DNA of 35,364 nucleotides from Scytonema sp. RU_4_4 (GCA_012031965.1 JAAUSC010000057.1:1-35364), one strand, 5' to 3'; positions 17,750 to 26,854 are shown, numbered from the stretch's first letter. A program made the numbers and translations. The notes: generated by a model from the letters alone, not told the origin.

Positions 17750-19633
17750 CTAAAACGGACTGTAATTGACTGAAAAATACAAACCTTGCTCTTGCCATGT
17801 TCTATCCTCTCTCGAATCAACCCTCGTTAGAGGAAAACCGTAGTCAAGGCGGGCAGTCAATGTATCGCCCATCTGCCATTGCAAACCCAAACCTAGACCA
17901 ATCAAAGTATTGGGATCAAGATCTGGTTTATTGGGTCTAGCTCGATTATTCCAACCAACGCCAAAATCAACAAACGGTACGATGTGTAAAACTCCTTTGA
18001 CTTCTTCTACTCGCAGAATGGGAAACCTCACTTCTGCGGAAGCAAAAAAGCCGTTATCGACCAAAAACTCATCCTGTCTATAACCCCGGACGCTTTGTAT
18101 ACCCCCTACGCTCAATTGCTCTAAGGGTACCAATGCTCTTGTTGTTAACTGTATGTCCGAACGAAGTACCATTAAGGTGTCTCGTGCCAAAAGTCGCACA
18201 TACTGTCCTTGTCCGCGCCAGGAGAAAAACCGACTATCCGGAACTTGATTGTTGACAGTCGCATCAAGCCACCCAACTCCGAGACTAAATTGAGAGCGAA
18301 AAGCTAAGACTTCTTGCGAACTACGTTGTGTATATTCCTGGAAAAATCGTACTGCAGATATGCGGGTTTCCCCGTTCTCGTCGGCTCCTGCAGAAAGCGC
18401 ATAGTCCTGTCCCAGCAGTTGCGTTTTACTTTGCTGTCGAGAAAAAGTGAGACCCAGCGCCAATTCTTGAGTGGCAGATTCGATGATTGGCTGGCGAAAA
18501 CCGACATCTATGTAAAAAGAATCACCCGTGATATCAATCCGATCAAAGGGTGGTTCTATGACCGTAGTGTTTGTAAATCCACCTGCTATGTTGAATGTAC
18601 CATTTCGAGGATTTATAGGTAAAGCATAGCTGAGGTCAAGGGCGTTACTTCCGTCGGTATTTGTGTATGTTGCACTAAAGCGATCGCCTAAGCCAAAGAC
18701 ATTCCCTTCGCTTAGACGAATACCCCGCCGGAAACTACCGACACTAGGCGCACGACCATTATCCACAAACAACTCTGTCTTAAATGAGTCTGCTTCTACG
18801 ACATTGATTTCCAGTACACTCTTTTCTGGACGTGATCCCGTAGACAATTCAGCAGAAAGATTTTCAATCAAAGGGTTGAGTTGCAACAATTGCAATGCTT
18901 CTAGTAGGCGAAATCGGTTCAAGGGTCTAGAGGTGGCGAGTCCAATGCGACTGCGTACATAGTCTGGGTTCAAGCGTCGCGTACCTGTGACCTTAATCTC
19001 TTCGACTCCACCTTCAATAATCTGAACTTTGACAACTGCTCCCTCTGGAGGAAAACTTTGGTCAGCAGGGATCGAAGCACCAGAATTGACATACCCAGCA
19101 TCAGTGTAAAGCTTGGTGATAATGGTCTCTACTTCCAGCAGTTCAGCGAAAGTGATTGGTCTATTGGTAAATGGAGCAGTTACCTCACTTAACTTTTTGT
19201 TACTAAATACTTTTTTTGTGTTACTTACAAACTCAAACTTTTTAACGATAATAGTGCCAGGAATAGTAGGACGCGATTCTGGAGTAGGTGTTGACGGAGT
19301 AATATCAAGTGGAGGTTCTGGTAATGGTTGTGGAGTCGGTAGGGGTTGTGGTGGTGGTATTGTTGGTGGTACTGGAGTAATTGGTGGTGCTGGAGTAATT
19401 GGTGGTGCTGGAGTAATGGGGTCAGGAACCTGAGATAGAATAGCAGTTGAGGTTGTATTTCTAAGACTAGGAGTCAAAATCGGAAATTTAGGAGGTAAAA
19501 TTTCGCTATTGGAACCCTCATGGAGCCAGTTCTGGGCGAAAGCTTTATAATGAGGGAACAAGAAAGACATATTTATTATCAACGCAACAGCTAAATTGAG
19601 ATTCCCAAACCCAAGCTGCCCGCCTCTATTCAT
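17750..19633 (-). CDS. TpsB outer-membrane transporter (ShlB/FhaC/HecB family)
   Basis: A 627-residue outer-membrane protein that should export the TpsA proteins across the outer membrane. An N-terminal hydrophobic signal segment (residues ~12-34) is followed by a Pro-rich linker (~70-122) with TPAPPI repeats. Next come two POTRA domains (about 127-207, ITFAELLEVETIITKLYTDA and IPADQSFPPEGAVVKV; and 208-285, VEEIKVTGTRRLNPDYV). The 16-strand barrel contains the loop-6 VRGY motif (SVRGYRQDE, about residue 513) and ends in the expected aromatic residue (NYSPF). The long Pro-rich spacer is typical of cyanobacterial TpsB and may span peptidoglycan. It is the first gene of the minus-strand TPS array and is divergent from the Ser/Thr kinase gene, with a shared ~430-bp upstream region. 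Confidence 0.93.
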   Translation of the reverse strand: MNRGGQLGFGNLNLAVALIINMSFLFPHYKAFAQNWLHEGSNSEILPPKFPILTPSLRNTTSTAILSQVPDPITPAPPITPAPPITPVPPTIPPPQPLPTPQPLPEPPLDITPSTPTPESRPTIPGTIIVKKFEFVSNTKKVFSNKKLSEVTAPFTNRPITFAELLEVETIITKLYTDAGYVNSGASIPADQSFPPEGAVVKVQIIEGGVEEIKVTGTRRLNPDYVRSRIGLATSRPLNRFRLLEALQLLQLNPLIENLSAELSTGSRPEKSVLEINVVEADSFKTELFVDNGRAPSVGSFRRGIRLSEGNVFGLGDRFSATYTNTDGSNALDLSYALPINPRNGTFNIAGGFTNTTVIEPPFDRIDITGDSFYIDVGFRQPIIESATQELALGLTFSRQQSKTQLLGQDYALSAGADENGETRISAVRFFQEYTQRSSQEVLAFRSQFSLGVGWLDATVNNQVPDSRFFSWRGQGQYVRLLARDTLMVLRSDIQLTTRALVPLEQLSVGGIQSVRGYRQDEFLVDNGFFASAEVRFPILRVEEVKGVLHIVPFVDFGVGWNNRARPNKPDLDPNTLIGLGLGLQWQMGDTLTARLDYGFPLTRVDSREDRTWQEQGLYFSVNYSPF

Positions 19634-20061
19634 ATTATTTGCTCCTCGAACGAAGTTTCCGTTGCCAAAGTATAACTATCTAGCCCCGGAAGTGGAGAGA
19701 TTAGCTTGATTATTTAAAAAATATTTACCACAAATCTTGTTTGTTCTTACTAAAGTCATAATAAAATTTTACTTAAGTCTTTGAGAGAATCTTTATATGA
19801 CCTATAGGTTATGAAATACAAATTTAGAATTTCCTTTCCTTGAAGAGATAAAAACAGTGAACAATTATCAAAAAACTCATGACTGATAACTGATACATTG
19901 TTTGAAGGAGAGAGTAAAGATGTTGTTAAGTCTATTCTGGAGGTATAAGAACATCAATCAAAATTCAAAAATGTATAAGAAGGTTATTATTCCTTATCAC
20001 ATATTGTTAATTCTGTCTACCTAGTTTGGTTGCAGAACATCACTCCAAAATTCAAAATTCA
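19634..20061. other. Divergent promoter region, tpsB / Ser-Thr kinase
   Basis: A ~430-bp AT-rich spacer between divergent genes that must hold promoters for both. It contains the ATTCAAAATTC filler repeats common before cyanobacterial genes (19959 and 20045 onward). I see no clear operator, tRNA or conserved small reading frame. Confidence 0.5.
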
Positions 20062-22140
20062 ATGAATATGAAGACAACAAGGGGAAAAAGACTACTGTGT
20101 GGACGCTATAAAATAGTCAGAGAATTAGCTAGAGGAGGCTTTGGTATCACTTATCTTGCCGAAGATACTCACACATCCAATTCCCCTTGTGTCATTAAAA
20201 AACTCGACCCTCAGAATGCTGACATTGAAACAGCAAAAATTTTATTTAAAAGAGAGGCAAGTGCTCTTTTTCATTTGCAACAAAACCAACAGATCCCAAG
20301 ATATTTTGATTACTTTGAGCAAGATCAAAGTTATTATTTAGTTCAAGAATATATAGAAGGTAAAACATTACTGAATCTGCTTGACAGAAAATGGTCAAAA
20401 CACAGAGTTGTTATTTTCCTAAGAGAAATCCTGAGAATTCTGCAATATCTGCATCAAATAAATATTATTCACCGTGATGTCAAACCTTCCAACATAATGA
20501 TGAGGAAGGAGGATAGAAAATTTGTCTTGATTGATTTTGGTGCAGTCAAACAATTAGACCCTAGACATTCATCTGCGCAGCAACAGTTATATACTCAAAC
20601 TATGATTGGCACTCCTGGATATGCTCCACAAGAACAATTGGCAGGAAGACCAGGTTATAACAGTGACATATATGGTTTAGGGATGACAGCAATTCAGTTG
20701 TTGACCGGAATACACCCAAGAGACTTAAGACGTGATGAAAGAGACAGGATAATATGGTCTAACGAAGTTGATATTGATGATTTGTTAGCTTCTATTTTAA
20801 CAAAAATGGTTTATTCAAACCCAGACCATCGTTATCAATCTGTAGACGATATATTAACAGAGCTAGATGAAATAACAGTCCTCGATATTGTCACGAATCT
20901 AAATGAATTTCCAGTGGAAACCGAAATGAGTTCGCCACACATGTCTGAGATGACAACAAGACCATCTGAATCTCAGATGTTTAAGCTTTGGTACATTTTC
21001 GTTGTCTTAGGAACAGCAGGAGCTATCCTAATTTGCATAGAATTTGTTCACCCATTTGTCCGTCCTTTGTATTACCTCTATCAAGGAAATCATTTTCTGA
21101 GTGTACGTGAACCAGGAAAAGCTCTTGATACATTTCAAGACCTGATAGCAATCAAACCAAATTATGCTGAAGCTTGGCAAGGACGAGGAGATGCTCTTTT
21201 GAGCTTAGGACGCCTTTCAGGAGCCTTGGAATCTTATAATAAAGCGCTCATTATCGAACCAGATGACAGCAAAACGTTAAATAACAAAGGTAAAGTTCTC
21301 TATAGATTAGATAGATATCAAGAAGCCTTAGAAACTCATGAAAAGGCACTTGATATCAACTCTGATGATGCTGATGGGTGGAGTGGTAAAGGGATAGCTT
21401 ATCTTGGCTTACGACAGTATCAAAAAGCCTCAGAGGCTTTTGATAAAGTGAAGCAAATCAGACCAGATATACCAAGTATTTGGTATGAAATTGGTTTGGC
21501 AACAGAACGGTTGCAAGGACCACAAGCAGCCAGAGCATACTTTGAAGAAGCGATAGGAGCTTATGATTATTTTATCAGAAGAAACCCGAAAGACCCAATT
21601 GCTTTGACGGATCGAGGCAATATATTGCAAAAGTTAAATCGTCCTCAAGATGCACTCGATTCTTATGAAAAAGCACTTGAGATTGATAAGAATTTCTACG
21701 AAGCTCTTGTTGGCAAAGGCAATGCACTTAACGTTATGGGAAATCGTCCAGAAGCTCTGCAAGCTTTTAACGAAGCCAGCAAAATTCGTCCAGATGATTA
21801 TCAAGTTTGGTATAACCGTGGGATTATACTAGCACAATACTTGCAAAACCATGAAGAAGCCTTAAAATCATTTGACAAAGCAATTGAAAGAAGACATAAC
21901 TTTTATCCTGCTCGGCTGCACAAAGGATTAGCACTGTTAGATTTAAAACGCTACAATGAAGCACTGACTGCATTAGAAAAAGCAAAAGAACTCGAACCAA
22001 AAGACCCATTTCTTTGGGCTAACCGAGGATTTGCCTTAGATAAATTAGAAAGAAAAACAGAAGCACGCGATTCATACAATAAAGCCATTGAACTAGGATT
22101 TCCCCGCGAACAATTACGCGAACAGTTAGAACAAAGCTAA
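20062..22140 (+). CDS. Membrane Ser/Thr protein kinase with C-terminal TPRs
   Basis: A ~692-residue Hanks-type kinase. From ATG 20062 the kinase domain (about 14-275) has a glycine loop ARGGFGITYL, an ATP-binding lysine in CVIKKL, a catalytic HRDVKPSN (Asp ~139), a DFG (Asp ~158) and the GTPGYAPQEQ activation segment usual in cyanobacterial kinases. A single transmembrane segment (FVVLGTAGAILICIEFV, about 315-335) follows. Then come about ten TPR motifs (~345-690), which probably bind proteins on the far side of the plasma membrane. All catalytic residues are present. A TTG 12 codons earlier is a weaker start, and no strong ribosome binding site is seen for either. It is divergent from tpsB, so it may regulate surface-protein production or secretion, but that is only a neighbourhood argument. 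Confidence 0.9.
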   Translation: MNMKTTRGKRLLCGRYKIVRELARGGFGITYLAEDTHTSNSPCVIKKLDPQNADIETAKILFKREASALFHLQQNQQIPRYFDYFEQDQSYYLVQEYIEGKTLLNLLDRKWSKHRVVIFLREILRILQYLHQINIIHRDVKPSNIMMRKEDRKFVLIDFGAVKQLDPRHSSAQQQLYTQTMIGTPGYAPQEQLAGRPGYNSDIYGLGMTAIQLLTGIHPRDLRRDERDRIIWSNEVDIDDLLASILTKMVYSNPDHRYQSVDDILTELDEITVLDIVTNLNEFPVETEMSSPHMSEMTTRPSESQMFKLWYIFVVLGTAGAILICIEFVHPFVRPLYYLYQGNHFLSVREPGKALDTFQDLIAIKPNYAEAWQGRGDALLSLGRLSGALESYNKALIIEPDDSKTLNNKGKVLYRLDRYQEALETHEKALDINSDDADGWSGKGIAYLGLRQYQKASEAFDKVKQIRPDIPSIWYEIGLATERLQGPQAARAYFEEAIGAYDYFIRRNPKDPIALTDRGNILQKLNRPQDALDSYEKALEIDKNFYEALVGKGNALNVMGNRPEALQAFNEASKIRPDDYQVWYNRGIILAQYLQNHEEALKSFDKAIERRHNFYPARLHKGLALLDLKRYNEALTALEKAKELEPKDPFLWANRGFALDKLERKTEARDSYNKAIELGFPREQLREQLEQS

Positions 22141-22351
22141 TGTACAATCTTGTCGTTAGAGAAGATGAGGAGGCAGAACGCACTCTACCTCCTCCTGACT
22201 ACTTTCTTGGTCAAATCTGACAGAACTTTCAGGCTTTCTCGTCTTTCTCGTTCCCATGCGGAGCATGGGAATGCCTCAAAGGAGGCAAAGCCTCTCAGCA
22301 ATTATATTGAGGCAGAGCCTCAAGTTATACATCCCCTGTCCTGTAACTTTT
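22141..22351. repeat. Hairpin-rich spacer between kinase and gdhA genes
   Basis: The 3' ends of two convergent genes meet here. The spacer has TCCCATGC-GGA-GCATGGGA (about 22253-22271), several GAGGC/GCCTC pairs, and the TTGAGGC-AGA-GCCTCAA hairpin at 22301-22328. The last is the inverted partner of 17520-17547. These may end transcription from both sides. Confidence 0.55.
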
Positions 22352-23641
22352 TCAAGGATAAAGACCGCGATCGCGAAGCGCTTGAGCCACACGACCCACA
22401 CCCAGCGTGTAAGCTGCTAATCTCAGAGGAATTTGTCGTATCTGAGATTGTTGAATAACTTGATGATATGCTTGCACCATTAAGTGTTCCAATTCTTTAT
22501 TCACACGTTCCTCATCCCAAAAGACATAGGAAAGACCCTGCACCCACTCCAGATAACTCACGACGACACCGCCAGCATTTGCCAAGATATCTGGTAGCAC
22601 TGTCACACCTCTTGACTCAAGCGCCTGGTTTGCTGCAAGAGTCACTGGACCGTTAGCTGCCTCTGCGACTATTTTGGCTTGTACCTGGTGTACATTGTCT
22701 TCAGTAATCTGGTTCTCCAAAGCTGCAGGAATTAAGACATCGCACGGCAAAGTTAGTAAGTCTGCGTTGCTGATTGGTGTTGTTTGCTTGAACCCAACAA
22801 CACTCTTGCGGTTCTCGGCAACATAAGCTTTTAAAGCTGGGATATCCAGACCATCTTCACAAAAGACTCCCCCAGAACCAGTAGAAACAGCTATCACTTT
22901 CGCTCCTGCTTGATGGAGCAATAAAGCTGCTGCACTCCCGACATTACCGAAACCTTGGATGGCTATTCTAGTTCCTACTAATGATTGGCCTTTGTCTGCC
23001 AGCGCCTCGCGGACAATAAACATGACACCGCGTCCGGTTGCCATTTCCCGTCCTCGTGAACCACCAATGGAAATCGGTTTACCTGTCACAACCCCAGGTA
23101 CGGCGTTACCGACATTAACTGAGTAGGTATCCATCATCCATGCCATTTCACGGGCTGAGGTTCCCATATCTGGTGCTGGGATGTCTACTGCAGGACCGAT
23201 ATCTTTAATCAATTCGCTGGTATAACGACGAGTGATGCGTTCTAGTTCATCAACGCTGTAGAATTTTGGGTCTATAGCAATACCTCCCTTGGCACCACCG
23301 TAGGGAATACCCAAGAGGGCACATTTCCAAGTCATGAGCATTGCCAGCGCTGAAACTTCTCGCAGTGTGACAGCTGGGTGGTAACGAATGCCACCTTTGT
23401 AAGGACCTAAAATATCGCAGTGCTGCACCCGATGTCCAGCCAGAACCTGCACTTGTGAGTTATCCCGTTTCACAGGAATGGAAACCGTGACGACTTTACG
23501 CGGGTGACTGAGAACTTCCACAATACTTTGGTCTAGCTTCAGTTCTTTTGCCGCTTCTTCTAAGTAGCTACAGGCTTGGTCATACGGGCAAATATATGCA
23601 GGAGTTGGAGTCTCCAACTGAGATAAAGATGATGAAATCAT
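22352..23641 (-). CDS. gdhA: NAD(P)-dependent glutamate dehydrogenase (Glu/Leu/Phe/Val dehydrogenase family)
   Basis: A 429-residue enzyme that interconverts glutamate with 2-oxoglutarate and ammonium; the length is normal for cyanobacterial GdhA. Visible family features are KGGIRYHP (Lys82, substrate binding), MTWKCAL (Lys106), the catalytic PYGGAKGGI (Lys118), and the Rossmann loop GFGNVG (about 230-235) followed by GAKVIAVS. NAGGVVVSYLEWVQ lies near the end. The start is ATG 23641, with AGGAG 8 bases upstream (23650-23654); a TTG at 23665 is less likely because it lies before that site. In cyanobacteria the enzyme supplements GS-GOGAT. It stands alone, convergent with the kinase gene. Residues that would separate glutamate from leucine/valine specificity were not resolved. 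Confidence 0.92.
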   Translation of the reverse strand: MISSSLSQLETPTPAYICPYDQACSYLEEAAKELKLDQSIVEVLSHPRKVVTVSIPVKRDNSQVQVLAGHRVQHCDILGPYKGGIRYHPAVTLREVSALAMLMTWKCALLGIPYGGAKGGIAIDPKFYSVDELERITRRYTSELIKDIGPAVDIPAPDMGTSAREMAWMMDTYSVNVGNAVPGVVTGKPISIGGSRGREMATGRGVMFIVREALADKGQSLVGTRIAIQGFGNVGSAAALLLHQAGAKVIAVSTGSGGVFCEDGLDIPALKAYVAENRKSVVGFKQTTPISNADLLTLPCDVLIPAALENQITEDNVHQVQAKIVAEAANGPVTLAANQALESRGVTVLPDILANAGGVVVSYLEWVQGLSYVFWDEERVNKELEHLMVQAYHQVIQQSQIRQIPLRLAAYTLGVGRVAQALRDRGLYP

Positions 23642-24024
23642 AAAATTTTCTCCTCTTCGCAACAACTTTGCGAAGACTGTAAAAGTTTAGAGTTTTTCTG
23701 ATTTGCAGTATCTTTGCAAAGCAGATTTGTATAGTTAGTACTCGACCAACTCAAAATTGCTGGGTAGAGCAAGCAAGGGAAGTAAGGGCATTTTTGATGC
23801 TTGCGTGACCCGGCAAAGTTGCTTTGACGGACTATGAGTACAAGAAGGCAGGAAGTAAAAAGCGTTTATTGTCAGCTTTTCGTCTATTCTTAATGGTCTA
23901 ATTATTACCGCCATTGTATACTAGTTTAATCTTAATTTTGTAGAAAAAATATTATTTTGTATGTTTCGTTACAAAAAAATGACACAAAAAGCCCATCTCC
24001 TTAAGGGATGAGCTTTCTTTTTGA
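23642..24024. other. Upstream region of gdhA
   Basis: A ~380-bp spacer between divergent gdhA and the tpsA relic. No reading frame is supported. It contains an orphan terminator-like hairpin at its right end and a GTA-N7-TAC sequence (23729-23741), which is one base short of a standard NtcA site. Confidence 0.5.
23988..24022 (+). terminator. Orphan Rho-independent-like terminator
   Basis: AAAGCCCATC pairs with GATGAGCTTT (one mismatch) around a TTAA-centred loop, followed by a T-rich run (TTTCTTTTTG). It points right, but no plus-strand gene precedes it, so it may be left over from a deleted gene. Confidence 0.5.
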
Positions 24025-24458
24025 TCTAATCCTAATCAAATCCTCAGCAGTGATAACGTGCGTGTAGATTTAGTCAAACCTATTGCTAGTCAAAAGAGTA
24101 CAGAGATAAAAATTATTACGCAAGGGGAACAAGGTCTTCTCCTTGGCGTGAAAATACTGATTATAGTCTCTGTCAAAAATTCTTCGTAACAAACTCATGT
24201 CGTATGAAACAATGTAGGCGATAGGCTTTGCGTCAAGCCTCCAGCTTATCGCCCTTTGAGTGGGTCCCCCTGGGACCATCGCCACTAGAGCAGCTTCCTT
24301 TGAGAGCGTCACGTAGCGTGTACAAAGCACATCCGCTCTTATTGACCTTATCTTTATGCACCATAGGGGCTTTAGTATTTCTGGCGATCATAACACCGTC
24401 AGCAACAGCGCAAAAAGTTTCTTCTGATGGAACTGTATCTACCTGTGTTGCGCATTGA
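24025..24458 (+). pseudogene. tpsA relics: 3' end of one gene, intergenic module, 5' end of the next
   Basis: Bases 24025-24100 read NPNQILSSDNVRVDLVKPIA, the end of a tpsA gene. This is fused directly to ACAGAGATAAAAATTATTACG and the conserved hairpin, so the last ~50 codons are deleted. The leader and ATG follow at 24204: MKQCRR, then a TAG, then ALRQASSLS. After unrelated repeat sequence, a signal-peptide core (LLTLSLCTIGALVFL), TAQKVSSDGTVS and a stop (24456-24458) are still readable. It is a compressed remnant of a plus-strand tpsA-tpsA junction, just upstream of the intact tpsA5. Confidence 0.8.
24118..24149 (+). repeat. tps intergenic hairpin, copy E (in relic)
   Basis: The plus strand is sense here. 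ACGC/GCGT and AAGGGGAA/TTCTCCTT pair with one G-U and one bulged G. It is the only copy found on the plus strand. Confidence 0.75.
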
Positions 24459-24490
24459 TACAAATTTAGATTTCAACAGGGTATAAATTT

Positions 24491-26854
24491 ATGAAAAAGG
24501 TTAAGTCTTCCTTCTTATTGTTTACCTTACCCCTATGCACCATAAGCTCTTTAGCGCCTTTCACCACTGCAGTTGCGCAGCAAGTGACTACTGATGGAAC
24601 TGTATCTACGACAGTTACCACCCCCGATGGAAAAAATTTCAACATCAACGACGGTACAACAAGGGGAACAAACCTTTTTCACAGCTTCAAAGAATTTTCT
24701 GTTCCCACGGGTGGCTCGGCTAACTTCAACAATGCAGCCAATATACAAAATATTATCAACCGGGTGACTGGTGGTTCTATTTCTAATATTGATGGCTTCA
24801 TTAAAGCCAATGGTGCAGCTAACCTGTTTTTACTTAATCCTGCAGGTATAGTCTTTGGACCAAATGCTCGTCTGCAAATTGGTGGTTCGTTTTTCGCAAC
24901 TACGGCAAATAGTTTCGTGTTTGACAATGGGTATGAGTTTAGCGCTACCGACCCGCTTTCCCCGCCATTGTTGACTATCAATATTCCGATTGGGTTGAGG
25001 TTTCGCGATAATCCTGGAGCAATTCGCGTGCAGGGGGAGGGTAATAATCTCAACTTTAATCCAGAGTTTCTCGAGTTTAACAGAGGTGAAACTGCTCCTA
25101 ATGGTCTTGCAGTGGAACCTGGTAAAACTCTCGCTCTTGTGGGAGGTGGTGTGACGCTCGAAGGAGGGAATCTGATAGCAGATGGTGGCAGAATTGAAGT
25201 GGGAAGTGTCGGTGGTTCTAGTTTAGTGAGTCTAACTCCCGTAGATGATAGTTGGAAGTTAGGATATTCTGGTGTATCTTCTTTCCAAGACATCCAACTA
25301 TCCCAAAAAGCATCAATAGACACCAGTAGCTACAAGAGTGAGGGTGCCGGGAGTATCCAAGTACAAGGCAGAAATGTAACAGTCACCGATGGTTCAGCCA
25401 TTTTTGCTTTTACCAACTCGAAGCCAGGAGGAACTGTCAGCGTGAATGCTTCTGACTTGATAGAAGTCACAGGAGTGTCAGCAAATGATGATTCACTGCT
25501 ACCCAGCACTTTATATACTGCTGTATTCCCAGAAGCCACAGGTACTGGTGGCGATTTAATTCTGAACACAAAGCAGTTAATCGCCCAAGGTGGAGCACAG
25601 ATAGGAGCTGACACTTATGGCGTAGGGACGGCAGGTAATATAGTGGTTAAAGCCTCCGAATCAGTGGAATTGCAAGGCACTTCAGCAGACGGTATTCAAA
25701 CTGCCTTGGGAACTTTTGTTCAGGCAAATGCTACGGGTGGAGGTGCAAAATTAACTGTAGAAACACGACGGCTCAGGGTTCAAGATGGCGCACTGCTAGT
25801 AACTGCTACATTGAGCGATGGGACAGCAGCTGATATATTTATCAAAGCTTCCGAGTCAACGGAACTGATTGGACCAAAAAGCGCCTTATCTAGTTCCGTC
25901 GGTCTAAAAGATTTAGAAGCCAAGGGTGATGGTGGCATTATCATCCTGGAAACTCCACAGTTAGTCATTCGAGATGAAGCTACAGTAACCGTGAGCAGTC
26001 TCTTTGAGACTTCAGGATCTGCTGGCGAATTTAGAGTCACATCTGATTCCATCCGTTTGGAGAACCAAGGACGCATCGAAGCGACAAGCGAATCTGGAAA
26101 TGGCGGTAATATCAACCTGCAAGCGCAAGATTTCTTGCTGATGCGTAACAACAGCTCCATCTCTGCTAACGCAGGTACCAACGAGGGTGGAGGAGGTAAC
26201 GGCGGTAACATCACAATTAATGCTCCTTTCATTGTCTCTTTTCCTGAAAATAACGACATAACTGCCGATGCTTTTAGTGGTAGTGGAGGAAACATCACAA
26301 TTAACACTCAAGGTCTGTTTGGAATCGCCCCACTCAGTCGCCAAGAACTTGAGCAACGTTTGAATACTACAAATCCCACCGAACTCAATCCAAGAAACTT
26401 ACCTAGCAGTGATATCACTGCTATTTCCCGAAACAATCCAAACTTGAGTGGTACCATTAGCATTAACACACCAGAGACTGACCCCAGCCGTGGGTTATTT
26501 GAATTCCCAGAGACTGTCATCGACCCAGCACAGCAGATTGCTCAAAATCCCTGTCTACGAGGAGGTAGCGAATTTATCATCACCGGACGTGGCGGATTTC
26601 CATCTCATCCGAATCAAATCCTCAGTAGTGATAATGTGCGTGTTGATTTGGTCAAGCCTGTCGCTAGTCAGGGGAATGTAACAAGTGCAACCCATAAACA
26701 GCCATCTACCAATCCAACTGACAAACCCATAGTTCCTGCTCAGGGTTGGATATTCAATGAAAAAGGTGAGGTGACGTTGGTCGCTTATGACCCTACCAAA
26801 ACTGGTCCACAACGCTCCTCACCAACACCTGCGAGTCGTTGTGCTGTGAGGTAG
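24491..26854 (+). CDS. TPS exoprotein (filamentous haemagglutinin-type), tpsA5
   Basis: A 787-residue exported protein, the only intact plus-strand paralogue. The signal peptide (MKKVKSSFLLFTLPLCTISS, cleavage near TAVAQ) precedes a TPS domain with GTNLFHSFKEFSVP and FLLNPAGIVFGPNA. The beta-helix (about 200-640) lacks the long DGAQL repeats and instead has VNASDLIEVTG, VVKASESVEL and FIKASESTEL turns. The C-terminus is the shared one: NPCLRGGSEF, ITGRGGFPSHPNQILSS, GWIFNEKGEVTLVAY, ending SRCAVR. No tpsB lies nearby on this strand, so export probably relies on the TpsB encoded at 17750-19633. The CHAT-protein gene follows 344 bp downstream on the same strand. Confidence 0.9.
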   Translation: MKKVKSSFLLFTLPLCTISSLAPFTTAVAQQVTTDGTVSTTVTTPDGKNFNINDGTTRGTNLFHSFKEFSVPTGGSANFNNAANIQNIINRVTGGSISNIDGFIKANGAANLFLLNPAGIVFGPNARLQIGGSFFATTANSFVFDNGYEFSATDPLSPPLLTINIPIGLRFRDNPGAIRVQGEGNNLNFNPEFLEFNRGETAPNGLAVEPGKTLALVGGGVTLEGGNLIADGGRIEVGSVGGSSLVSLTPVDDSWKLGYSGVSSFQDIQLSQKASIDTSSYKSEGAGSIQVQGRNVTVTDGSAIFAFTNSKPGGTVSVNASDLIEVTGVSANDDSLLPSTLYTAVFPEATGTGGDLILNTKQLIAQGGAQIGADTYGVGTAGNIVVKASESVELQGTSADGIQTALGTFVQANATGGGAKLTVETRRLRVQDGALLVTATLSDGTAADIFIKASESTELIGPKSALSSSVGLKDLEAKGDGGIIILETPQLVIRDEATVTVSSLFETSGSAGEFRVTSDSIRLENQGRIEATSESGNGGNINLQAQDFLLMRNNSSISANAGTNEGGGGNGGNITINAPFIVSFPENNDITADAFSGSGGNITINTQGLFGIAPLSRQELEQRLNTTNPTELNPRNLPSSDITAISRNNPNLSGTISINTPETDPSRGLFEFPETVIDPAQQIAQNPCLRGGSEFIITGRGGFPSHPNQILSSDNVRVDLVKPVASQGNVTSATHKQPSTNPTDKPIVPAQGWIFNEKGEVTLVAYDPTKTGPQRSSPTPASRCAVR

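Noticed and set aside
17568-17798. Short frames in the tpsB-tpsA1 spacer
   Set aside because: They are produced by the palindromic repeat element at 17609-17690 and have no coding character.
23729-23741. NtcA-like site GTA-N7-TAC upstream of gdhA
   Set aside because: The consensus needs eight bases between the half-sites; here there are seven, and no correctly spaced -10 box was seen.
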